A stretch of DNA of 6,543 bases from Promethearchaeota archaeon. GTDB taxonomy: Archaea; Asgardarchaeota; Lokiarchaeia; Sigynarchaeales; SOKP01. Every line of letters starts with the position of its first letter. Position 1 is the first letter of the stretch. The position numbers were made by a program, and so were the translations under genes. Under the pieces are notes generated by a model. It was not told the origin of the DNA, ran no database searches, and saw only the letters and a list, made by a program, of their open reading frames with translations. The stretch is taken from contig JAEOTL010000268.1 in assembly GCA_016839845.1 (NCBI GenBank), forward strand, positions 1 through 6,543. Direction: 5' to 3'. Positions 1 through 5,126 of the stretch are shown here, piece after piece.

Positions 1-317
1 ACGGATGGCATTATAAAAATGGCCATAATGCTAGTCATGACCAACAGCCAGTTGATGCTGCTTCAATGGTACAAACATTGAGCGTTGCATATGATATCAC
101 TAAAGAGAATAGGTATATGAAACTTGCAATCGAAGCATTTAATTGGTTCCTTGGAAAAAATTCTCTGAATCAAGAAGTTTACAACAATTTAGCGGGTGGT
201 TGCCACGATGGTATTGGAGAATATTCTCTAAACATGAATCAAGGGGCTGAATCATCAATTTCTTATTTGCTTGCTAGACTTTCACTTCAAATATCAAAAG
301 GTTCTATTGCTTTTTAG
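1..317 (+). CDS. C-terminal end of a six-hairpin glycosidase-like / glycosyltransferase-associated protein (partial)
   Basis: The frame is open from base 3, with no start in the window, and gives 104 residues ending in TAG at 315-317. An internal ATG at 66 is not the real start, because clear family sequence (GWHYKNGHNASHDQQPVDAA) precedes it. Visible motifs are DQQP with a following Asp, a FNWFLGKN segment, the AGGCHDGIGE turn and MNQGAESSISYLLARL. From memory of the family, this order (DQQP, then WFLG.N, then GGC.DGL, then N.NQGAEST) is the C-terminal part of an (alpha/alpha)6-barrel glycosidase-like domain. Such domains occur at the end of, or next to, family-4 glycosyltransferases and GH130-type enzymes, so a role in cytoplasmic sugar or glycan metabolism is inferred. 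The catalytic part lies upstream and cannot be judged. The gene faces the HEAT-repeat gene, and the 191-base gap between them holds only short T runs. Confidence 0.7.
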   Translation, partial: GWHYKNGHNASHDQQPVDAASMVQTLSVAYDITKENRYMKLAIEAFNWFLGKNSLNQEVYNNLAGGCHDGIGEYSLNMNQGAESSISYLLARLSLQISKGSIAF

Positions 318-324
318 TATTTAT

Positions 325-340
325 GAACAATAACCGTTTC
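325..340 (+). repeat. Short repeat GAACAATAACCGTYTC, copy 1
   Basis: The 13 bases GAACAATAACCGT are identical to 3715-3727, and 15 of 16 bases match when extended to the following TTTC/CTTC-type triplet. Copy 1 begins eight bases after the stop codon of the partial glycosidase-like gene. A dispersed element or shared regulatory motif is possible; chance cannot be excluded. Confidence 0.4.
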
Positions 341-508
341 TAGTATTTTCGTATATATCCACGTGATATGCTTTAAAGCCTCTACTCCTCACCTAAAGTA
401 ATTTAGATATAGTATCTTAAAAATTTTCACCCTTTATTTTTGATACAATCAAGGGAGATTCTAAATCAGATGGTATTGGTGTATACCTTTCTTGGAGTAT
501 ATATCTTC

Positions 509-2263
509 TCAACTGAATTTCGCTTTGATCTTATCCAAAGCCCTTTTAGCAGCTTCTTGGACATAAGAGTCTTCATCCTCTGATGCCTGGATGAGAGCGT
601 CCATTGCACGTGCATCGCCTAAATTACCAAGAGCCTCCGCTGCGGAGCTTCGATTAAACTCGTCCTCTTCTTTTAAAACACGGAGGAGGAGGCTTAATGA
701 CCGGATGTCCCCCTCCTCACCAAGCCATTCCAGTATAAAACCTCGAGAATCTATAAGATCATCATTTAGCGCGTTAATGATGGGCTCAATTGCCTGTATA
801 TCCCCTATCATAACCAATCTTCTCGCTGCACTGTTTCGAATATCTCGATCTTCATTCTTTAAGATCTGAATGAAAGGTTCTACAACTCCAGCATCTCCAA
901 TCTTTTTAAGAGCCTCGTCTACTGCATAACGAATGCTTTTATCCTCATCTTTCAAAAATTGAAAGAGGGGTTTTACTGCTCGTTTATCCCCTATTCTCCC
1001 AAGAGCCTCTACTACTGATTTTCGAATATCTGTATCTCTTACTGACATTGAAGAATGTTCATGTAAGACTTGAATAAGTGGTTCTACAGATGGCTTGCCA
1101 ATTTTAATAAGAGCTTCTTTTGCTATTTTTTGTGGTACATTCATTTCTCTTTTCAAGGATGTAATAAGGATTCCTACAGTTCTTGGATCTGCTATTTTTT
1201 CAAGAGCCTGTAGAATTCCTTCACGAATTGAATTATGTTCATATATCTCACAACTTTCTAAAAATTGAATTAGCGGTTCAATTGATGGTTCCCCAATACT
1301 CATAAGAGCCTCTGATATCTCATTTTGGCCATCTAAATCTACCATCGCAAGCGGACCTAAAGGTTCGTAGGCACTAATTAAAAAGGGTACCGCCCTGGCA
1401 TCCCTAATCCTTCCGAGTACCTTAGCAGCATTTAACCGAACGATCCAATTATCCTCCTTCAAAGCTTGAATGACCGGATTTACTACTGGTTCACCAATCT
1501 TAATTAATGTCTCTACTGCCTTTTGTTGAATCTCCTCATCTTCATCCCTTAAAGGCGTTTGGATGAGTGCCTCTATTGCTCTCTCTCTCAATTCGATTAT
1601 ATCATCCCACTTTTTCTTTGCAATTAGATAATGAGCCCTTTCAGTATCATTAATGGGTTTCCACTCAAGCTGGTCAAGAACCTCTGCCACAGCTAATCTA
1701 ATAATCGAAACCTCATCCTTTAGACCTAGGCAAAGTGGTTCTATTGCTGGTTTTCCAATCATAACAAGAGCTTTTTTTGCTTGCTTTCTAACTTCTAAAG
1801 AATCATCTTTCAAAGCTTGAATTAGTGGAGTTACCGCCTTTACGTCCCCAATCTTCCCTAATGCTTCTGCTGCATTTCTACGGGTTATACTATAAGGATC
1901 ACTACCAAACTCATGTAGTGCATAACCTAAAGCCTTGATAAGATGTTCTACAGCCATTTCTTCTCTTAAATTTCCCAATGCCTCTATCACTTTCTCCAAA
2001 ACATACCAACTTTTATCATTCAGTGCCTGGATCAGTGGTTCTCCTGCTCTTCTATTTCCTATCTTACCAAGCGCAAGAGCTGCGTTCTGTTTCACCTCAT
2101 TGTCTTTATCCTTAAGGGATAGAATGAGGGATTCTAACGCTTTTTCATCTGCTATATTAGCCAAGGCTTTTGTTGCTTGCCTTTTAACCATGATTTCTTT
2201 ACTTTTTAGCAACTTAATTAAACCTTTAACATCTTTCTTTTTCTCCATCTTTTCAATATTCAT
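509..2263 (-). CDS. HEAT-repeat (PBS lyase HEAT-like) protein, 584 aa
   Basis: The protein is built almost entirely of about 15-16 HEAT-like repeats of roughly 28-33 residues. The recurring pattern is a PLIQALKD helix, then a VR..A..AL(G/K)KIGD.(R/K)A helix and turn. Clear units begin near residues 12, 43, 75, 105, 144, 173, 260, 292, 327, 362, 392, 430, 460, 491, 522 and 553. Two irregular stretches break the array: residues 201-236 (WKPINDTERAHYLIAKKKW) and about 300-318. There is no signal peptide or membrane segment, so it should be a cytosolic alpha-solenoid scaffold. Family members act in protein-protein binding, and some handle phycobilin attachment, but nothing here suggests a lyase role and no partner gene is adjacent. 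The ATG at 2263 is supported by a GGAGA sequence seven bases upstream. The gene appears monocistronic and visibly richer in G+C than its flanks. Its assignment to the fold is secure; its partner is unknown. Confidence 0.93.
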   Translation of the reverse strand: MNIEKMEKKKDVKGLIKLLKSKEIMVKRQATKALANIADEKALESLILSLKDKDNEVKQNAALALGKIGNRRAGEPLIQALNDKSWYVLEKVIEALGNLREEMAVEHLIKALGYALHEFGSDPYSITRRNAAEALGKIGDVKAVTPLIQALKDDSLEVRKQAKKALVMIGKPAIEPLCLGLKDEVSIIRLAVAEVLDQLEWKPINDTERAHYLIAKKKWDDIIELRERAIEALIQTPLRDEDEEIQQKAVETLIKIGEPVVNPVIQALKEDNWIVRLNAAKVLGRIRDARAVPFLISAYEPLGPLAMVDLDGQNEISEALMSIGEPSIEPLIQFLESCEIYEHNSIREGILQALEKIADPRTVGILITSLKREMNVPQKIAKEALIKIGKPSVEPLIQVLHEHSSMSVRDTDIRKSVVEALGRIGDKRAVKPLFQFLKDEDKSIRYAVDEALKKIGDAGVVEPFIQILKNEDRDIRNSAARRLVMIGDIQAIEPIINALNDDLIDSRGFILEWLGEEGDIRSLSLLLRVLKEEDEFNRSSAAEALGNLGDARAMDALIQASEDEDSYVQEAAKRALDKIKAKFS

Positions 2264-2270
2264 ATTAATG

Positions 2271-2275
2271 TCTCC
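2271..2275 (-). promoter_or_regulatory. Shine-Dalgarno of the HEAT-repeat gene
   Basis: Read on the minus strand, AAAAAGGAGA precedes the ATG with a seven-base spacer (CATTAAT). GGAGA is the strongest Shine-Dalgarno match seen upstream of any start in this window and fixes the HEAT start at 2263. It also implies a leadered transcript, unlike the DUF433 gene. Confidence 0.75.
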
Positions 2276-2339
2276 TTTTTATTAGAGTAAATCATTATTG
2301 GTAATTTCTTTTCTAATCTAATGCTTGTAAGGATGATCT

Positions 2340-2364
2340 AATATTTAAATCTGCTTTTATATAG
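2340..2364 (-). promoter_or_regulatory. Candidate archaeal TATA element(s) for the HEAT-repeat gene
   Basis: On the minus strand, CTATATAAAAG (plus-strand 2354-2364) is followed by ATTTAAATAT (2340-2349). Either could be a TATA box. The first would place the transcript start near 2330 and give a leader of about 65 bases, which fits the presence of a Shine-Dalgarno. No clear BRE purine run is seen. AT-richness makes chance matches common. Confidence 0.35.
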
Positions 2365-2606
2365 TCTAGGATGTGAAAACTGGTACGATGGAAAAATCTT
2401 CCAGAAATTAATTGGTCAGAAGTTGCGAGAGATTCTAATTGCCAAGAATTCCTCTAAAGTAATCCAGATTTCAACTGAATATTCCTATCCTTCAATATTA
2501 TGAAACATTGCCATAGCTTCCATGATACTCAGTCTAGGGCAATTTGGAATTGAGATTAACTACATTAATTTTTATTTCCTTGGAAATTTAATTCTACCAA
2601 TTTATT

Positions 2607-2747
2607 ATGATAATAAAAGTACTAGAAACCCTCTATATCATACTTTTTACTTCTTATAAACTTCCTGTAATATATATAAAATCTGATAAGCTTATATTTG
2701 AACATGAATGGTCTGAAACTGAACTCGCTGATTTTAAATTTGCTTAG
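2607..2747 (+). CDS. Possible small ORF of 46 codons, unrecognised
   Basis: An ATG-to-TAG frame encodes a peptide with a hydrophobic first half (VLETLYIILFTSYKLPVIYI) and an acidic, aromatic C-terminus (FEHEWSETELADFKFA). No Shine-Dalgarno is visible, and the candidate TATA is not distinguishable from the AT-rich background. The C-terminal composition looks protein-like, but the length is within reach of chance. It could be a remnant of a decayed gene. No function is proposed. Confidence 0.17.
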   Translation: MIIKVLETLYIILFTSYKLPVIYIKSDKLIFEHEWSETELADFKFA

Positions 2748-2784
2748 TAATTAACTGCTTTACGAAATATGTGCATATTAGTAT

Positions 2785-2791
2785 AAAAAAA
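2785..2791 (-). terminator. Oligo-T terminator of the ICMT-like gene
   Basis: On the minus strand, seven consecutive T residues begin about eight bases after the stop codon of the methyltransferase-like gene. Archaeal transcription commonly ends at such T runs without a hairpin, and none is seen here. Confidence 0.5.
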
Positions 2792-2799
2792 GGTATAAA

Positions 2800-3462
2800 T
2801 TATTTCTTTTTTCTTTTAGCCCATTTCCATATTCCTAATAAAAAATTAAATCTAGGCACTTCTTTTCTGTATTGTCTGTACTCATCTCCCCATTTTAGTG
2901 TATTAAATTCTTCTTCCCCTTTTGTACCATAATATATTGCCACGAAGATCAGGATATTACCAACAATCGAAAAAATGGTGAATGGGATAAAATTACTAAA
3001 ACAGATCGTAATCCATGTAATTATTATGCCCATCAAACCAGTAGTAGGATGTCTCATAATCGCATAGGGACCTTCTTTAATATGAATTATTGGTTCATCC
3101 CCATCTTTGGTTCCACCCTTCGTTCTTCTTAAATACGCTGCGTAAATGCCCATAACAGTTAAGATAATGATCAAAACAACCACTCCTATTATTATAGTTG
3201 GGTGAAAATTTATTGAAGGCAACTGTGCGAAAAAACTTAAAATCTCTATTTCCGTCAATTTTGCTATTAAAGGGAAGAAGCATAAAAGCAATCCAACTAT
3301 ACCAAAGGGAAGACTGATCATTATATACTTCTTTTCGTAATCAGAGTGATGAAGTCCCATTTTATATAGTTCTTCTCTTGCTTCCTTTGGCAAAATTTCT
3401 CCTTTCTTAACTCTCTCTGCCAATTCTTTTACCATACCATCTTTTTTTTCTATTTCTTCCAT
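2800..3462 (-). CDS. Isoprenylcysteine carboxyl methyltransferase (ICMT/PEMT)-like membrane protein, 220 aa
   Basis: The C-terminal half carries the family signature: EGPYAIMRHP (residues 130-139), with the RHP that contributes to S-adenosylmethionine binding, then a hydrophobic hairpin. EEEF followed by WGDEYRQYRKEVPRF (residues 183-205) comes next. Predicted membrane segments lie near residues 47-67, 88-110, 143-160 and 160-178. Family members are SAM-dependent membrane methyltransferases acting on isoprenylcysteine carboxylates, phospholipid head groups or other lipophilic acceptors. The substrate cannot be read from the sequence, so 'isoprenylcysteine' is only a family name here. About 45 charged residues precede the first membrane segment. 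The ATG at 3462 follows a weak Shine-Dalgarno (AAGGAT about nine bases upstream). The very basic tail (KWAKRKKK) would lie in the cytoplasm. The gene seems monocistronic, with an oligo-T run after the stop. Confidence 0.85.
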   Translation of the reverse strand: MEEIEKKDGMVKELAERVKKGEILPKEAREELYKMGLHHSDYEKKYIMISLPFGIVGLLLCFFPLIAKLTEIEILSFFAQLPSINFHPTIIIGVVVLIIILTVMGIYAAYLRRTKGGTKDGDEPIIHIKEGPYAIMRHPTTGLMGIIITWITICFSNFIPFTIFSIVGNILIFVAIYYGTKGEEEFNTLKWGDEYRQYRKEVPRFNFLLGIWKWAKRKKK

Positions 3463-3492
3463 TATTTTTCTATCCTTTCCTAAAAGAATATT

Positions 3493-3504
3493 TACAAATT
3501 TGTA
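3493..3504. promoter_or_regulatory. Perfect 12-base palindrome TACAAATTTGTA upstream of the ICMT-like gene
   Basis: TACAAATTTGTA equals its own reverse complement and lies 31-42 bases before the ATG of the minus-strand methyltransferase gene. That is where an archaeal TATA box or an operator would sit. It may bind a dimeric regulator, but AT-rich DNA yields such palindromes by chance. Confidence 0.3.
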
Positions 3505-3714
3505 TAAGTAATAAATTATTCACTGATTTTTGTTTTTTACAAAAAATTAAAAAATATTCATTGAAATTTGCATCCACTCGAATTTTTTTTCTTTATATAA
3601 TTATATTGAGTTCATTATGTTTGCTCAGTTTTTTCATAGAATTTTCATGAAATTCAGACTTTGAATTTACGGTCAACCAAATTTTGAGTCATATATTTGA
3701 TATGAATATTTAAA

Positions 3715-3730
3715 GAACAATAACCGTCTC
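3715..3730 (+). repeat. Short repeat GAACAATAACCGTYTC, copy 2
   Basis: This is the same orientation as the copy at 325-340, with one mismatch (C for T at the fourteenth base). It lies about 130 bases upstream of the DUF433 start. The CCG core stands out in otherwise AT-rich DNA. Confidence 0.4.
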
Positions 3731-3823
3731 ACGATCTTTCACACTAAATATAAAGGTATAGTTATTTAAGTTTGTAAGACACTTTATATGATTTTCTGAT
3801 AGCTTAAGCAAGCTTTCAATATA

Positions 3824-3833
3824 TGTTTAAATC
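3824..3833 (+). promoter_or_regulatory. Candidate TATA box for a leaderless DUF433 transcript
   Basis: TGTTTAAATC, with its TTTAAA core at 3826-3831, lies about 29-34 bases before the ATG at 3860. No Shine-Dalgarno precedes that ATG. TATA-to-start spacing of this size without a ribosome site is typical of leaderless archaeal mRNAs. A short inverted repeat, AGCTT-AAGC-AAGCT (3801-3814), just upstream could be an operator. Confidence 0.4.
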
Positions 3834-3859
3834 TATTAAACTATATAGTATCATAGAAA

Positions 3860-4102
3860 ATGTCAGATATTATTGAAAGTAATCCGGAAATTCTGGGAGG
3901 TAGACCTATCATTAAAGGAACCAGAATTCCAGTTGCTTTAATTTATGAATTAATCGGATTGAACTATTCTATTTCCGAAATTTTGAAGGAATACCCCCAT
4001 TTGAATCGGGATGTTGTTGTAACTATCCTTAATATAGGGAAGGATGCAAATGAAAACCTTACAAATGTTGACATTGATGCGATTATTAGTAAAGAGGTTT
4101 AA
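3860..4102 (+). CDS. DUF433 family antitoxin-like protein, 80 aa
   Basis: Residues 7-25 (SNPEILGGRPIIKGTRIPV) are the hallmark of DUF433, followed by the helical stretch LIGLNYSISEILKEYPHLNRDVVVTILNIG (residues 31-60). Length and motif order are those of a complete member, which has a small winged-helix or HTH-like fold. In many archaea and bacteria these genes are followed directly by a DUF5615 PIN-like gene, and the pair is considered a VapBC-like toxin-antitoxin module. DUF433 would then be the DNA-binding antitoxin and autoregulator. The same order is seen here, but the partner at 4106 is broken, so this may be an orphan antitoxin. The ATG at 3860 has no Shine-Dalgarno, so translation from a leaderless transcript is likely. 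The family call is firm; the antitoxin role is inferred. Confidence 0.92.
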   Translation: MSDIIESNPEILGGRPIIKGTRIPVALIYELIGLNYSISEILKEYPHLNRDVVVTILNIGKDANENLTNVDIDAIISKEV

Positions 4103-4105
4103 TCC

Positions 4106-4200
4106 TTGAAATTTCTTCTTGATGAGAATATCCCTATTTCTATAAAAGATGTAATTCATGATTTAGGAGTAAAGTAACCAAATTAGGTGTATTAACCTAA
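4106..4200 (+). pseudogene. Truncated DUF5615 (PIN-like) toxin partner of the DUF433 gene
   Basis: A TTG three bases after the DUF433 stop opens MKFLLDENIPISIKDVIHDL, continuing GVK and then TAA at 4175-4177. This is the N-terminus of the DUF5615/Mut7-C-like PIN family, in which the Asp of LLDEN is a predicted metal-binding residue. Whole members have about 100-120 residues; only 23 remain. Adding one base in the AAAG run near 4171-4174 would continue the reading as VTKLGVLT, a plausible continuation of LGVKV. It then stops at TAA 4198-4200. The later acidic motifs of the family (such as ITRD.DF) are not found in any frame nearby. The gene is therefore frameshifted and has lost its body. A sequencing error could explain the shift but not the missing remainder. 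Confidence 0.75.
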
Positions 4201-4201
4201 T
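4182..4201. repeat. Inverted repeat ATTAGGT-N6-ACCTAAT
   Basis: Two perfect seven-base arms (4182-4188 and 4195-4201) are separated by GTATTA. The repeat sits exactly at the end of the decayed toxin remnant. It could be a transcription terminator hairpin, although no T run follows, or a regulator site, or a scar of the event that removed the rest of the toxin gene. Confidence 0.45.
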
Positions 4202-4298
4202 AGTTGCCCCTTAAAATAATAAGTAGAAATAACAAAAAAGAAATTATGAGATTATAGAAATCCGAAGATATATAATCGATATCGCGTCCATCACCACA

Positions 4299-4351
4299 TT
4301 TAATGTATATATATGTCAATTGATTAGATATCTAATAATAACAGTTGTTAT
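4299..4351 (+). promoter_or_regulatory. TATA-like run followed by two palindromic operator-like elements
   Basis: TTTAATGTATATATAT (4299-4314) resembles an archaeal TATA box. About ten bases later comes the perfect 14-base palindrome ATTAGATATCTAAT (4323-4336). One base further on is ATAACA-GT-TGTTAT (4338-4351), with perfect six-base arms. TGATTAGA occurs as a direct repeat at 4321-4328 and 4351-4358. The palindromes fall where a transcript start is expected and overlap the ATG of a short ORF at 4350, an arrangement typical of repressor operators in archaea. Confidence 0.4.
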
Positions 4352-4496
4352 GATTAGAAAAAGAGCAGAGAACATAATTCTTAACACGAAAATAGCAGAA
4401 ATGAAAGTGGAGGCACCCCCAAACAAACAAATCCGACGTAATTCATTGAATTCGGTCTCCTTATTACTTGTTAACGGCAGAAGATACTCTCGATAA
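4350..4496 (+). CDS. Possible small basic protein of 48 codons
   Basis: The frame reads MIRKRAENIILNTKIAEMKV, then EAPPNKQIRRNSLNSVSLLL and VNGRRYSR, and ends in TAA. It is rich in Lys and Arg at both ends. Its ATG is directly downstream of a TATA-like run and palindromes, so it could be a leaderless or short-leader gene. It could also be the first part of a frameshifted gene continued at 4468-4584. I do not recognise the family, and the length allows a chance ORF. Confidence 0.25.
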   Translation: MIRKRAENIILNTKIAEMKVEAPPNKQIRRNSLNSVSLLLVNGRRYSR

Positions 4497-4584
4497 GGTT
4501 GATATGGGGAAACTAAATTCTACTGCTCAGTGTATTTCTCATTTAATCATTTCCTTAATGAATGTACCCACTGATAACTTTTAG
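4468..4584 (+). pseudogene. Possible continuation of the 4350 ORF in the +1 frame
   Basis: The frame is open from 4450, with a TTG at 4468. It encodes TAEDTLDKVDMGKLNSTAQC followed by ISHLIISLMNVPTDNF and TAG. The helix-like, amphipathic composition looks protein-like, but there is no ATG before residue 13. It overlaps the previous ORF by about 29 bases. A single frameshift near 4470-4490 would join both into a protein of roughly 75-80 residues. Alternatively both are chance ORFs. Confidence 0.2.
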
Positions 4585-4632
4585 TTGAAAAGTGGATATA
4601 ATTGAATGTAGATATAAATTTTAGTAGTCTTT

Positions 4633-4998
4633 TTAGGATTTTTGGATAAGTAACGTGGATAACAAGTCAATCACAATTCCGTACACTATCCCCGCAAAAA
4701 AACTAAGCAGATCAAGTAAACTTGTTGTTAAATAGAACTGTAACGAGACTAAAATTCCAAAAATAGTCCCTCTCAAAGTACTGTTTAGCCATTTGGAGCG
4801 ATTACCATTTTTAATCAATTGGAAATCCCCAACAAAGCCAATTATTACTCCCATAACCACTCGATTATACCATAACCCGATTAAAAGAATTTCATTACCT
4901 GTCCATCCACCTATTCTTCCACTTGCTCCTAAAATGCAGAATACTCCTAAAATTCCACCTAATAATGTCGCAAATCCGACTCTCTTTATGTTTATCAT
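4633..4998 (-). CDS. Small four-segment membrane protein of unknown function, 121 aa
   Basis: Four hydrophobic segments lie near residues 7-26, 36-56, 74-94 and 97-118. They are Gly-rich (GFATLLGGILGVFCILGASG), with a WYNRVVMGVIIGFVGD motif in segment 2 and a basic loop at 62-76 (IKNGNRSKWLNSTLR). The overall plan resembles uncharacterised archaeal membrane proteins that I recall only vaguely, so no function is offered. The Arg inside segment 2 (residue 46) and the conserved-looking Asp near the end of that segment and in segment 4 are unusual for a simple anchor. The ATG at 4998 is preceded nine bases upstream by AAGGAT, a weak Shine-Dalgarno. TTTTAAATAG or TTTTATAAA further upstream could be the TATA box. 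It is divergent from the membrane-protein gene at 5127 across a 128-base gap. Confidence 0.75.
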   Translation of the reverse strand: MINIKRVGFATLLGGILGVFCILGASGRIGGWTGNEILLIGLWYNRVVMGVIIGFVGDFQLIKNGNRSKWLNSTLRGTIFGILVSLQFYLTTSLLDLLSFFAGIVYGIVIDLLSTLLIQKS

Positions 4999-5126
4999 AT
5001 GATTAGCATCCTTGCAAACTATTTAAAATCTCGTTTTATAAAATAGTGAACCTTAATAATTCGTTAAGGCATTTTTTAATGGATTATAATATCAACTTTT
5101 TTTAAACAAAATCGCTTCTTGATATT

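Larger units (their letters stand above)
2276..2784. other. AT-rich intergenic stretch without a convincing gene
   Basis: This gap lies upstream of the HEAT gene and downstream of the methyltransferase gene, both on the minus strand. It holds the HEAT promoter, a 46-codon ORF on the plus strand (2607-2747), and a minus-strand reading frame (2416-2559) interrupted by one TAG. It also holds a 29-base segment (2441-2469) resembling one beyond the other end of the HEAT gene. I see no tRNA-like cloverleaf, CRISPR repeat or transposon end. Confidence 0.6.
3463..3859. other. Divergent intergenic region between the ICMT-like and DUF433 genes
   Basis: These 397 bases are very AT-rich, with long A and T runs near 3530-3595, and show no gene. 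They must contain both divergent promoters. Also present are a perfect 12-base palindrome (3493-3504), a bulged inverted repeat GAATTTTCATGAAATTC (3639-3655), and a 16-base element (3715-3730) shared with 325-340. Confidence 0.6.
4178..4632. other. 455-base gap with palindromes and short ORFs, no secure gene
   Basis: Between the toxin remnant and the next membrane-protein gene lie the inverted repeat at 4182-4201, a TATA-like run at 4299-4314 and two adjacent palindromic elements (4323-4351). Two overlapping short ORFs (4350-4496 and 4468-4584) and a small hairpin-prone repeat ACTTTT-AGTTG-AAAAGT (4577-4593) follow. No tRNA, CRISPR or insertion-sequence signature is visible. Confidence 0.6.

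Noticed and set aside
66..317. ATG at 66 as the start of a complete 83-residue protein
   Set aside because: The same frame is open to the window edge, and the residues before that ATG (DQQPVDAA) belong to the family, so the gene is simply cut by the window.
472..487. Hairpin GGTAT-N6-ATACC after the HEAT stop codon as a terminator
   Set aside because: The stem is only five pairs and has no T run directly after it on the minus strand, so a terminator cannot be supported.
591..869. Plus-strand 92-codon ORF inside the HEAT gene
   Set aside because: It is a Ser/Arg-rich antisense shadow of the HEAT repeats, with no ribosome site; the minus-strand repeat protein explains the openness.
1935..2285. 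Plus-strand 116-codon ORF over the HEAT N-terminus
   Set aside because: It is an antisense shadow of the repeat region with low-complexity Ser/Phe composition and no recognisable motif.
2276..2784. tRNA or small RNA gene in the long gap
   Set aside because: No T-loop-like GTTCRA sequence, cloverleaf pairing, or C/D box pair was found by eye.
3095..3283. 62-codon minus-strand ORF inside the ICMT-like gene
   Set aside because: It lies in another frame of a gene whose own frame has clear family motifs.
3950..4159. 69-codon minus-strand ORF across the DUF433 gene and toxin remnant
   Set aside because: It is antisense to an unmistakable DUF433 protein and has no ribosome site or family resemblance.
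4793..5002. 69-codon plus-strand ORF over the membrane-protein gene
   Set aside because: It is a Pro-rich antisense shadow of the Gly-rich membrane segments on the minus strand.
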